From Lobosporangium transversale (lineage: Eukaryota; Mortierellomycota; Mortierellomycetes; Mortierellales; Mortierellaceae), in the NCBI RefSeq assembly GCF_002105155.1, contig NW_019028979.1, positions 930,001 to 994,000 on the forward strand: a stretch of 64,000 nucleotides of DNA, given 5' to 3'. Both the position numbers and the translations under genes were made by a program. Every line of letters begins with the position of its first letter. Position 1 is the stretch's first letter. Below are positions 12,658 to 22,258 of the stretch, piece after piece. The notes beneath the pieces are model-generated. The model did no database searches. It saw only the letters and a list, made by a program, of their open reading frames with translations, and was not told the origin of the DNA.

Positions 12658-14590
12658 TGTGTGCAACAGTAACGCGTTACTCTATGTCTAATATGTAAAA
12701 GCATTATAGACTTGGACAAGTACAAGGTACAGGTAAACTTAACGAAGATGATCCCTACACTTAAGACTCTCGACTGAGATATTGTGCAGAAATATCTTCA
12801 CGAGACGCGAAAGCAGATCAAGCTATTCTTTTAGTTGAGAACCTGTATGCATTCTACAGTGTATATGACTATTGCCTCTACTACATGTCCAAGGTCCCTT
12901 CCTTCCATACCAGGCTATGAATAGGCAATGCACTCCTTTACTTCCTCAGTCTTTTTGCCCAATATCCAATATATATATTGTGCGGCGCAAGTATATTACA
13001 CATCATATTGCCATTCCAGTACTTGATTCTTGGCCAATTCTCCACGATCCATGTTGCTTCCTCAAGATCTATTTCTTGGAAACAATTATTGCTGAACGAT
13101 AGTAGACGCAGCCACTTCAGGTTGGCTAGCTCATCTAGACCAGTTCTTAGTCTCAAATCCAGCGTCCGCTTTCTTGAGTCCACCTTTATTAGTTTAAGAG
13201 ATTGTAGCTGGGTCAATTTCCCAAGTTGCTTGAAGACACTACGTGTCTTCTCCATGCCCTCAGTAGTCTCTTGATCAGTGTCTATCTCAAGATCAATCTC
13301 CAACATAGTCAGTCCAGTGCTCACCCATTCTGCTCCATTGGCAATCTCTGTCATTGTGATTTTAGGTCCCACAAACTTCTTCAGGCGTGGACAATTGGAT
13401 AAAATAGCTTGAACAATCCCATCCACATCCACAATGTTGCGCTCATTGATCATCAAGCTTTCAACAGTTTCACAAAGCTTCTGCGGCCTTGTCTTCCATA
13501 CCATTTGTCCATTATCAAAAGCCTCTTGCTTGTCAGATAGCAATTCCTGCAGAGACAGCTGACCGACTTCACGAAAGATGTCTAGCCGTTTTAATCCAGG
13601 CATCCGTCTGAGCAATCTCGCCGTGCTCTCGTCTTTTAACTGCGCGTTTGTCAAAATCAGCTCTGACAAGTTATCCTGAGTCCAGGGATGCTGAAGGAAT
13701 ACTTCCTTGTAGAAAACATCGCCGTATTGCTCATATTGGAATGAAAATGATTCGTAGGAATCAAAAAATTCCAGTACACGCAATCCTGAACATCTTCTGA
13801 CCAACACCCCAAGGCAATATGCTTTTGTGTACGAGTCCTGGCTGTATACTCGGATGTTCTTAAGACTTAGTGTGTGAATATTCGAGAGATTATAATCACT
13901 GTCCTCATTACTAAGGAAGCTGGCAGGTAGCCGGTTTAAGGATAGTCCATTCAAGTACAAGTACTTAATTTTCTTGCACACTTGGAGGAATACATCGATT
14001 TCGTCGTCTATTTCTACGGAAGATACTTCTAGATGCTCGAGGTTGGTACATCCCAGCAATGTCTCCCAGAGTTCATGCGATGTTTCAACAACGTCCAAGC
14101 AAAGTCTGGTGATGGTAGAGCTGTGGTTCTTGAGGAGGGGTTTCAAATCGTCATTCGGCTCGTGACACCATCCTTCGAATGCGATGAACTGGAGGCGATC
14201 ACATCCCTGCAATGACCAATACTCGTATGGAATGTCAAAACATTTCATTAGGTCTGCAAAATTATCACTTCGAAATGTTATCGCTTCAATGTATTTCTTG
14301 TGTTTCTGTAGTGTTTCGCCAGTAGGATATACGGAATCAGGTACGACGACACGGATGTCTTTCCATATACGCCTGATAAGGGTGCTATGAAAAGTCTTGG
14401 AGACGCGGATGCAGTTCAGGAGGTCATTTCGCTCGAGAAAGTCTCCAACAGGCGAGATGATTTCTGGGAGCTCCAAAGGATTCACTTTTAGATTGTTCAT
14501 GTTGTAAAGGTTGTAGAGAGAAGATGCTGATGAACCTGTTCACAGCTGGCATTCTTTGTTTTTGTTGTACAGGTCACACACGCTTTGGTC
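12658..14590. repeat. Tandem segmental duplication, copy 1 (pairs with 15450-17405)
   Basis: From a TGTGTGCAACAG sequence onward this segment is collinear with 15450-17405 at an offset of about 2.79 kb. It covers the 3' flank, the whole F-box gene and a short 5' flank. Flank identity is high with small indels. The gene body holds a 554-bp stretch with a single mismatch. A 12-bp palindrome, GTAACGCGTTAC, lies at the left end of both copies (12669 and 15461). Confidence 0.9.
12938..14500 (-). CDS. F-box / leucine-rich-repeat-like protein A, 520 aa, single exon
   Basis: Begins MNNLKVNPLELPEI, the conserved start of the local family. The F-box covers residues about 8-49 (DLLNCIRVSKTFHSTLIRRI). 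Then come the TGETLQKHKKYIEAITF block, YWSLQGCDRLQ, LLKNHSSTITRLCL, ELWETLLGCTNLEHLEV, degenerate leucine-rich repeats, AILSNCPRLKKFVGPKITMT and the C-terminal RTLDLRLRTGLDELANLK and EEATWIVENWPRIKYW. Predicted role: SCF substrate receptor with an LRR-like recognition surface; target unknown. It is the tandem paralogue of protein B (15733-17301). The central third is identical at protein level to B, while several short blocks on either side differ strongly. The last 12 or so residues also differ from B. Confidence 0.82.
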   Translation of the reverse strand: MNNLKVNPLELPEIISPVGDFLERNDLLNCIRVSKTFHSTLIRRIWKDIRVVVPDSVYPTGETLQKHKKYIEAITFRSDNFADLMKCFDIPYEYWSLQGCDRLQFIAFEGWCHEPNDDLKPLLKNHSSTITRLCLDVVETSHELWETLLGCTNLEHLEVSSVEIDDEIDVFLQVCKKIKYLYLNGLSLNRLPASFLSNEDSDYNLSNIHTLSLKNIRVYSQDSYTKAYCLGVLVRRCSGLRVLEFFDSYESFSFQYEQYGDVFYKEVFLQHPWTQDNLSELILTNAQLKDESTARLLRRMPGLKRLDIFREVGQLSLQELLSDKQEAFDNGQMVWKTRPQKLCETVESLMINERNIVDVDGIVQAILSNCPRLKKFVGPKITMTEIANGAEWVSTGLTMLEIDLEIDTDQETTEGMEKTRSVFKQLGKLTQLQSLKLIKVDSRKRTLDLRLRTGLDELANLKWLRLLSFSNNCFQEIDLEEATWIVENWPRIKYWNGNMMCNILAPHNIYIGYWAKRLRK

Positions 14591-15159
14591 ACAGCCAAGG
14601 TTTTGACATTGTTCCTTGTCCACTCTTTGGTGAATGTCCTTTCTTCGTCCAAAAGTCCCATCAATACACTGTCAAACTGCGCGAGAGTGTAGGAATCTCG
14701 AAGTGTACAACCTGCCTCACGTCTAACTTGCTGATTGGACGACATGAGTGTAAAGACTAAAGGCCCTCTTACATGCTGAGCAAGGACAGCTGCTTGGAAT
14801 AGGTCATGTGAGACGGCGAAAGACAAACGAAAGAGAAGCATTCTGTTGACCTGATAAATGGATTGCATGTTCCAACCCGGAATCAATACGCTAAAAAGAC
14901 TTAGCATTAGAAATTAATGGCAATAACGGGTCATACTCATTAATGCGATAAAATCCATGGTCTGAGGTTTTTAAACGGACCTATGTCACCTTATAGATCT
15001 TATAGATAGATACATAGTTATCTGGTACAGGTGCCTCTACCAGAAAATGTTAATACCCCATGGGTGTGGTATGTGGACCCATATCTTATTCTCACCGACC
15101 TTCGTATTCACATATCTGTCTACAAATATTTCTGACCTGATAAAACTTGTCTACAAAAT
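14501..15159. other. Upstream region of F-box gene A
   Basis: The first 90 bp are shared with the upstream flank of gene B. A 136-codon minus-strand frame (14497-14907) overlaps the gene A start codon by its stop (ATGA). It has no recognisable domain, and only its last 30 or so codons are matched upstream of B, with changes. A 31-32 bp imperfect tandem repeat (GTCTACAAA...CCTGATAA) lies at 15118-15180. Confidence 0.45.
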
Positions 15160-15275
15160 ATTTTACACCTGATAAGTACACTATGAAAAGTCTTTGGAAC
15201 ATGGATGCAGGTTACAAGAAGTTACAAGAAGCCGTCAACGAGTGGGATGGTTTCTAATATATCACCTTTTATTTC
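15160..15275 (-). pseudogene. F-box N-terminal fragment between genes A and B
   Basis: Minus-strand sequence gives ILETIPLVDGFL followed by an in-frame TAA. After a small insertion that duplicates a GTTACAAGAA motif, it continues with the equivalents of LLNCIRV and KTFHSVLIRC, and then similarity ends. The ATG is not preserved. Like the fragments at 9.5 and 24.3 kb it holds only the F-box and ends near family codon 44. Confidence 0.65.
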
Positions 15276-15449
15276 TATCACAAGTCTCATCCGATTGACT
15301 ACCTTATAAGATGCATGTATTACTCCCATGCTGTATAGAGTGTTTGGTATGCCTTAATAAGACCGATGACATTTCTTTATTCATGTCTTCCACAGCTGGA
15401 TGAAGCTCCAGTAGGGTTTGTAACGAAATAAAAGGGTTGACGTGATATT

Positions 15450-17405
15450 TGTGTGCAACAGTAACGCGTTACTCTATGTCTAATATGTAAAAGCATTATA
15501 GACTTGGACAAGTACAAGGTACAGGTAAACTTAATGACGATGATCCCTACACTCTTCCGACTGAGATATAGTGCAGAAATATCTTCACGAGACGCGAAAG
15601 CAGATCAAGCTATTCTTTTAGTTGAGAACCTGTATGCATTCTACAGTGTATATGACTATTGCCTCTACTACATGTCCAAGGTCCCTTCCTTCCATACCAG
15701 GCTATGAATAGGCAATGCACTCCTTTACTTCCTCAGTCTTTTTGCCCAATATCTATATTGTGTGGCGCAAGTAAATCACACATCAACTTGCCATTCCAGT
15801 ACTTGATTCTTGGCCAATTCTCCACGATCCATGTCGCTTCTTCAAGATCTATTTCTTGGTGATCATCATTGCTGAACGATAGTACACGCAGCCACTTCAG
15901 GTTGGCTAGCTCATCTAGACCAGTTCTTAGTCTCAAATCCAGCGCCCGCGTTTCGCTATCATTTGAGTCCCGCTTTGTTAACTTAAGAGACCGTAGTTGA
16001 GTCAATTTCCCAAGTTGCTTAAAGACACTACGTGTCTTCTCCATGCCCTCAGTAGTCTCTTGATCAATGTCTACCTCCAGATAAACAGTCAATTCGGTCA
16101 GTCCAGTGCACACCCATTCTGCTCCATTGGCAATCTCCGTCATGGTGATTTTAGGTCCCACAAACTTCTTCAGGAGTGGACAAATGGATAAAATAGCTTG
16201 AGCAACTCCCTCGTTTCCGTCGTCCAGTTCGACCACCAATCTTTCAACAGTTTCACAAAGCTTCTGCGGCCTTGTCTTCCATACCATTTGTCCATTATCA
16301 AAAGCCTCTTGCTTGTCAGATAGCAATTCCTGCAGAGACAGCTGACCGACTTCACGAAAGATGTCTAGCCGTTTTAATCCAGGCATCCGTCTGAGCAATC
16401 TCGCCGTGCTCTCGTCTTTTAACTGCGCGTTTGTCAAAATCAGCTCTGACAAGTTATCCTGAGTCCAGGGATGCTGAAGGAATACTTCCTTGTAGAAAAC
16501 ATCGCCGTATTGCTCATATTGGAATGAAAATGATTCGTAGGAATCAAAAAATTCCAGTACACGCAATCCTGAACATCTTCTGACCAACACCCCAAGGCAA
16601 TATGCTTTTGTGTACGAGTCCTGGCTGTATACTCGGATGTTCTTAAGACTTAGTGTGTGAATATTTGAGAGATTATAATCACTGTCCTCATTACTAAGGA
16701 AGCTGGCAGGTAGCCGGTTTAAGGATAGTCCATTCAAGTACAAGTACTTAATTTTCTTGCACACTTGGAGGAATACATCGATTTCGTCGTCTATATCTTC
16801 GTCAGATACTTCTAGACGCTCGAGGTTGGTACATCCCAGCAATGTTTCCCAGAGTTCACGCGATGTTTGAGTATTTTTAAAGCAAAGTCTGGTGATGGTA
16901 GAGTTGTGGTTCTTGAGGAGGAGGTTCAAATGGTCATTCGGCTCGTAACAGTTCCATCCTTCGAATGCGATGAACTGGAGGCGATCACATCCCTGCAATG
17001 ACCAATACTCGTATGGAATGTCAAAACATTTCATTATTAATCTAAGAAACGCGTCTGGTTCATCATCACTTCGAAATGTTATCGCTTCAATGTATTTCTT
17101 GTGTTTCTGTAGTGTTTCGCCAGTAGGACATCTGGAATAGGATTCGGCGACAAGGACGTCTTTCCATATATGCCCGATAAGGGTACTATGAAAAGTCTTG
17201 GAGACGCGGATGCAGTTCAGGAGGTCATTTCGCTCGAGAAAGTCTCCAACAGGCGAGATGATTTCTGGGAGCTCCAAAGGATTCACTTTTAGATTGTTCA
17301 TGTTGTAAAGGTTGTAGAGAGAAGATGCTGGTGAACCTGTTCCCACAGCTGGCATTCATTTTTTTTTTTTTTTGTTTTGTTGCACAGGTTGCACACTCTT
17401 TGTCC
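15450..17405. repeat. Tandem segmental duplication, copy 2 (pairs with 12658-14590)
   Basis: Second copy of the collinear repeat, containing F-box gene B. Sequence left of 15450 and right of about 17405 no longer matches the flanks of copy 1, so the repeat is bounded on both sides and not part of a longer duplication. Confidence 0.9.
15733..17301 (-). CDS. F-box / leucine-rich-repeat-like protein B, 522 aa, single exon
   Basis: Same architecture as protein A: F-box at residues about 8-49, the QKHKKYIEAITF block, YWSLQGCDRLQ, LRR-like middle, and the C-terminal ALDLRLRTGLDELANLK and EEATWIVENW blocks. I chose the ATG at 17301 because every local family member starts MNN(L/I)K. An in-frame ATG at 17355 would add 18 residues that the other copies do not have. 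The two proteins are identical from about the IDDEIDVFLQVCKK segment to KLCETVE, roughly 180 residues. They differ in short blocks elsewhere, such as after IWKD, after TFRSD, before the ELWETLL block and after KLCETVE. Likely an SCF substrate receptor; target unknown. Confidence 0.82.
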   Translation of the reverse strand: MNNLKVNPLELPEIISPVGDFLERNDLLNCIRVSKTFHSTLIGHIWKDVLVAESYSRCPTGETLQKHKKYIEAITFRSDDEPDAFLRLIMKCFDIPYEYWSLQGCDRLQFIAFEGWNCYEPNDHLNLLLKNHNSTITRLCFKNTQTSRELWETLLGCTNLERLEVSDEDIDDEIDVFLQVCKKIKYLYLNGLSLNRLPASFLSNEDSDYNLSNIHTLSLKNIRVYSQDSYTKAYCLGVLVRRCSGLRVLEFFDSYESFSFQYEQYGDVFYKEVFLQHPWTQDNLSELILTNAQLKDESTARLLRRMPGLKRLDIFREVGQLSLQELLSDKQEAFDNGQMVWKTRPQKLCETVERLVVELDDGNEGVAQAILSICPLLKKFVGPKITMTEIANGAEWVCTGLTELTVYLEVDIDQETTEGMEKTRSVFKQLGKLTQLRSLKLTKRDSNDSETRALDLRLRTGLDELANLKWLRVLSFSNDDHQEIDLEEATWIVENWPRIKYWNGKLMCDLLAPHNIDIGQKD

Positions 17406-17638
17406 AAAGACATTGCATTTGTTTGTAATGGCTTTTTAGATTTGGTAAGTACGAAGTACTGTACAAGTGGAGTAAATGAAATACCCTCGGGTGAGATTTT
17501 ATGTACAAAGAGATCCTTGAATTATTATTATTTGAGAAACCATCTTTTTATAATCTTCATCGTATGCACCCATATCCAAAGCTCATGCCCTTTACACCAG
17601 GATCGTGGATTGATAATGTATTTCTCTAATCTTTTGGT
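17302..17638. other. Spacer between F-box gene B and the broken copy C
   Basis: The first 100 bp match the upstream flank of gene A, with an inserted T15 run at 17359-17373. The rest has no coding similarity. Confidence 0.5.
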
Positions 17639-19183
17639 CTAATTGTTAAGGACTATGTTGTGAGACTGAAGTAAGCTATGTACCAAAGTGTACACATCTT
17701 CCTCATTAGTTGGATGGCCATTCAAACATCTGATGCTTGGCCAGTTGTCCACTATCCATGTCGCTTCTTCAAGACCCATTCGCTGGTGATTATCACCCCT
17801 GAACACCAAGCTATCCAAATTCTTCAAATTGGCTAGCTCATTCAGACCTGCTCTCAGTCTCAAGTCCAGAGTTCGTTTGTCATTTTCTCTGCGCCAGGAT
17901 GTTAAGTCAAGGGTTCGAAGCCGAGTCAATTTTCCCAGTTGTCTGAACGCAATGCGCTGTTTCGCCATGCCCTCAGCAGTCTCTTGATCCACGTTTGCCT
18001 CAAGATAGATAGTCAAGTTAGTCAGTCTAGTGCTAACCCATTCTACGCCACTGACAATCTCCGTCACCATGATTTTAGGTCCCGTCAATTGCTTCAAGTG
18101 TGGACAATTTGATAAAATCGCTTGAACAATACCGCTCACTTCAAAATAGTGTTTATCGAATACCAATGTCTCAATTGTTTCGCAGAGCCTCCGAAGCCTT
18201 GTCTTCCGTATCATTTGTCCATTATGCAAAATGTCTTGTTTATCGGTTCGCAATCCATATAGCGAGAACTTGCCGAGCTTACAATGTGGGATATTTAGCT
18301 GTCTTAATTCAGTCATCTGTCTGAGAAGTACTGCCATGTCCTCGTCTTTTATATTCATACAAGGCAAAGACAGATCAGATAGATTTACCAGAGCTCGAGC
18401 GTGCTGGAGGAATGCTTCCCTGCAGAAATCATCGTGCTTTGCATGGTAAGGTTCCCCTTTCTCGTTGGAATCGGCAAATTCCAGCGCATGCAATCCTGGA
18501 CATCTCTTCACCAACATACCGAGACAATACGAGGGCGTGTGCGGGTTTGGAGACTGAGTTACCTTTACATCTTTAATAGCCAGTGTCCGTATATTTGGGG
18601 GAAAACATTCATTGGCCTCGTCACTTAAGAAGCTGACAGGAAAATGGTGTAGAAGTACAAAATCCAAGTCCAAGTGCCTAACTTTCTTACAAACTTCAAA
18701 GAGTAGATCGACCTCATCTTCAATATAAATGTAAAAAGCCCCGAACCGATTGAGGTTGGCACAATCCAGCAGTGTCTTCAAAAGCTCTTGTGAAGGTTGA
18801 CCATGGCTCAAGTGAAACCTGGTGATTGTAGCGCTGTGAGCCTTGATCAAGTTCAAAAGTGAATCTGTTCAGATCGTTCCTCTCCTCGGTATTCGATGGG
18901 CTGGAGGCGACCACATCCTTGCAATGATGTATACTCCCCCGGAATGCTGCCTGCTCGAAATCTAATCTCCTCAATCCATTTCTTGTTATTTTGCAAGGCA
19001 CCGCCAGTAGGATATCTGCATAGAGAAGGTTCAATAGTGATTTTTCTCCATGAATCTGATAAAAGTACTATGAAATGCCTTGGAGACAAGGATACAGTTT
19101 AGAAGATCTTTTCGGGCGAGAAAGTCGCCAATGAGCGAGGTGATTTCCGGAATATCCGTAAGATTCAATTTAATGTTGTTCAT
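17639..19183 (-). pseudogene. F-box / LRR protein C, broken by two frameshifts
   Basis: Starts at 19183 with MNNIKLNLTDIPEI and an intact F-box to about residue 43. A 2-nt deletion relative to the intact genes near 19050 then leads to a TGA at 19031-19033, giving a 50-residue product. The next frame restores the equivalent of RYPTGGALQNNKKWIEEI and SLQGCGRL. A second frame change near 18860 leads into a long open stretch of about 405 codons (LIKAHSATITRF to the end, including TLDLRLRAGLNELANLK and EEATWIVDNW). The long 3' part has no stop, so the damage is recent, or reflects assembly error. Otherwise the sequence is as complete as the intact genes. Confidence 0.8.
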
Positions 19184-19718
19184 GACGAAGAAATGATGCC
19201 AATGGAACATGGAGAATGGAGGTCACTGTAGGACGTTTTGACGCCACCACACATTTGATTGGCTGTGTCAAAATTTGCAGGAACGGAACAGTGAGTAGTG
19301 GCATCTTTCAAGATTTTCATGTGCTGCTGGCGTATAGTGTAAACGAGAGTTCATAAACTCTTTTTGGCAATCTGTCTTTCTCAAGTACTATCATTCCATT
19401 TATGACTGAGGTGACATGGGTATTAAACAAGCGGCCGAATGTCCTCAGCCTTATCTCGACTGGCAAGCTAAACAAAGAGCTAGGTGTAATCAAAGCAGCT
19501 GTACTCATCTTTGACACTTTGACAGCAAGGTCACCCCATTCAATGGGTCAATACATTAAGGATAAAAAAGAAGAATGGGAAAAAAATAAAAAATAAAGCA
19601 GCATCATACAGCTTGATAATAACATGAGTTTCAATCAACTTCAACTTCAATTAGGTCCTGGTTTGAATTTCTTGTGGCTGAATATGTACCAAATTTTTAT
19701 ACACTGAGAAACGCACGT
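19184..19718. other. Spacer between broken copies C and D
   Basis: No family similarity found. The small frames on both strands (for example 19317-19517, minus) have no recognisable domain. Confidence 0.5.
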
Positions 19719-20860
19719 TCAAATAGTCATGTCACCCATATCAGCGCATGGCGTTGAATGATGTGCGGATAGTAGGCTGTTTATCAAGCGATCCAAATAA
19801 CTGATTCTTGGCCAATTGTCCACAACCCATGTCGGATCCTCAAATCCTATTAGCTGGCGGTCATTACCACGAAACCCTTTAGATTGGTTAGTACATCCGG
19901 GCGTCCCTAAATCCAAGCTTAACGTTCGCTTTCCCTCTTATTCCTTGGACTCCAAGATGTTAGGTCAGGACTTCGTAGCTGATTCAGCTTCCCTATCCGT
20001 TTAAATGCAATACGCTACTTTCTCATACCATCTACAGTTCCTTGGTCGACATCTACCTCAAAATAGATGGCTAGGTTAGCCAGTCTAGTGCTAACCCAGT
20101 CTGTGCTATTGACAATCTCTGCCACAGTGCTTTTAGGCCCTCTTAGTGGTTCTAGTCACAACAATTCAGAAAAGTAGCTTGAAATATTTCATTCGCGCTG
20201 GCACTTTGTGTATTAATCAACAGCACTCTAATAGTCTCACAGAGTCTCCGTAGGATTGCTTGTTTGTCAGCTAGTGATTCTTGCAGAAAGAGCTTGCAGA
20301 ACTTGCAAAATAAAGCATCTCGCTGTCTTAATTCTGCTATATGTCTCAGAAGTGCTGCCATGCCCTCGTTTTTTTATGGCCATGTAAGGGAGAAGTAGGT
20401 CTAATGGCTTTGTCAGTAGCCAGGGGCGGTGAAGGTATGCTGTGCTTAAGAAATTATTGTGGATTGGTTCCTTTGGATTCTCGCAAAATTGGGATCGCTA
20501 AATTCCAGTGTACATAATCCTAGACATTCCCGGCCCAACGTACCGAAGTAATACAATGATGTATCCGGATATGGAGGGCTGATTTTCTCGGCACTGTAAA
20601 TCCTTAATGTGTATAGATCTGGGAGAATATACTCATTGGTTTCGCTATCCAAGAAATTAATGGGCAACTAGCGTATGGAAATATTCCGCAAGTCTACCCT
20701 AACTTGCTTGCTGACTCTAGGAATATATGAACTTTGACGTTTATACGTATGCTAGGTGTTTTTGGGTTGTGAACATTGATGGACTTCAAAAGCCCTCCGA
20801 AATACCTTCCACAGTTCGATGAACCGGAGGCCAACACGTCCCCGCAATCAACCTTACTCA
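19719..20860 (-). pseudogene. F-box / LRR protein D, heavily decayed
   Basis: Scattered minus-strand pieces in different frames match the family in order: a degraded SLQGC-like site near 20845, a MPINFLDSETNEY segment (compare LPASFLSNEDSDY), LGRECLGLCTLEFSD, MAALLRHIAELRQ, ESLADKQAILRRLCETI, and near the end the DPTWVVDNWPRISYLD block. Many frameshifts and stops. No F-box is visible at the 5' side, so the N-terminus appears deleted. This is the oldest relic large enough to trace along most of its length. Confidence 0.75.
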
Positions 20861-21032
20861 CCTGGGATAGCCCGCTAATAAACTTGGCTGGTTTTCCCAG
20901 CCCCATTCGGACAACGATATCTCGCCATCAATCTTTTTTTTTTTTTTTTTTTTTTTACTATACTGCATATCGCATGTTTTCTTGGAAAGATTAATGCCAT
21001 TTCCTCATTCTTGCCATCCACAGGTTCGTGGC

Positions 21033-21063
<31 letters not shown>

Positions 21064-22258
21064 GACACGACTTTCATGTGTAACAGCGTTTACTTTTAGG
21101 AAATTCCTCAAACGCCCTAGCGTCACTCAACTTGAATAAATCCGGATTCCCTAAGAGCTGTCATTTTATTTTAGACTCATTCCTTACTTCACTCAGCCTG
21201 GACCAGACGTTGAGCAAACTAGCATTGTAAATCAGCTCTGTCATCTGAGTTCTATGTCATCTTATGCAGACATGGATATATCGACCTAGCTCTTCTTCTA
21301 TGGTCCTATTGAATCCAGCAGCATTGAGCGAGCGAATGCCCATGTTGTAGAAAGGTATGACTAGAGGAGGAAGGGGAAAGAAGTGAGTGGATGAATGCCT
21401 GAATGGTAAAAAATATATTGTCTGATATCATCAATGACAAGAGTAATCTGGACAATGGGAATAATAGCCTTCCGAAGACCATTGTGTATAATTGAGTCAT
21501 TTAGAGAAACAGGTGAAAAATAAAAAAAAAATAATAATAAAAAAAAAAAAAAAAAAGTAAGAGGAAGAGTCAAACAAAGGCGAGATCCGACTTTGACTTC
21601 AGCTAAAACACATCACTCATGCACAGCAACAAAATGGTAGCACGGTTGGCAGCCTATAGCACATTTGCAGAAATGAAAGCACTACCTGTGGGCACATTAG
21701 GCGATGCAAGTCAGCTAAAGAGCAGAGGGCTAGGTTAGAGAAGAACAGGCTATCAGAAGCACATGTTCAACTCACGTCTTCAACTCAGAATCTTTGATCA
21801 TCAGCCTTTGAAAGCATGCACGCGCTAGTTGTTAAGTTGTACTTTGTGATTTTGAAGGCGATATCAGTAACACTAGATCAATTATGGCTAAAGATCTGAA
21901 TTGTAACAATAGCTGTATTGACTGAAGCATGGTTCGGTTGTTTTTGATGATCACTACCAGCGTTCTGAAAGCCTTTTAATATAAACCTAAGTTATATTCT
22001 TCAAAAAAAGAATGTAAAATAAAGACGAAGTATTCCTACACTAAGTATATAAGCTCGGTTGAGATATGAGTACAAAGAGATAAAGCGACCCTTGAGATAC
22101 AAAATCAAGCTTCGATATCCTGCTATGATCATCTTTGTGACCATCACCACCGTGTCATTATCGCCACCAAGTAGGTGTGAAGTTGGAAGCTCACGCTCAA
22201 GGTCATTGCTCTCCATAATAGATTGTGAACTGACAATGTATTTCTCCGCTTCATTGGT
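20861..22258. other. Spacer between relic D and broken copy E
   Basis: T and A runs at 20933-20957, 21033-21060 and 21539-21556, otherwise mixed sequence. I found no coding similarity. Confidence 0.5.

Noticed and set aside
14497-14907. 136-codon frame overlapping the start of F-box gene A
   Set aside because: No domain. Only its 3' end is matched upstream of gene B and with indels, so it is not a conserved uORF or gene.
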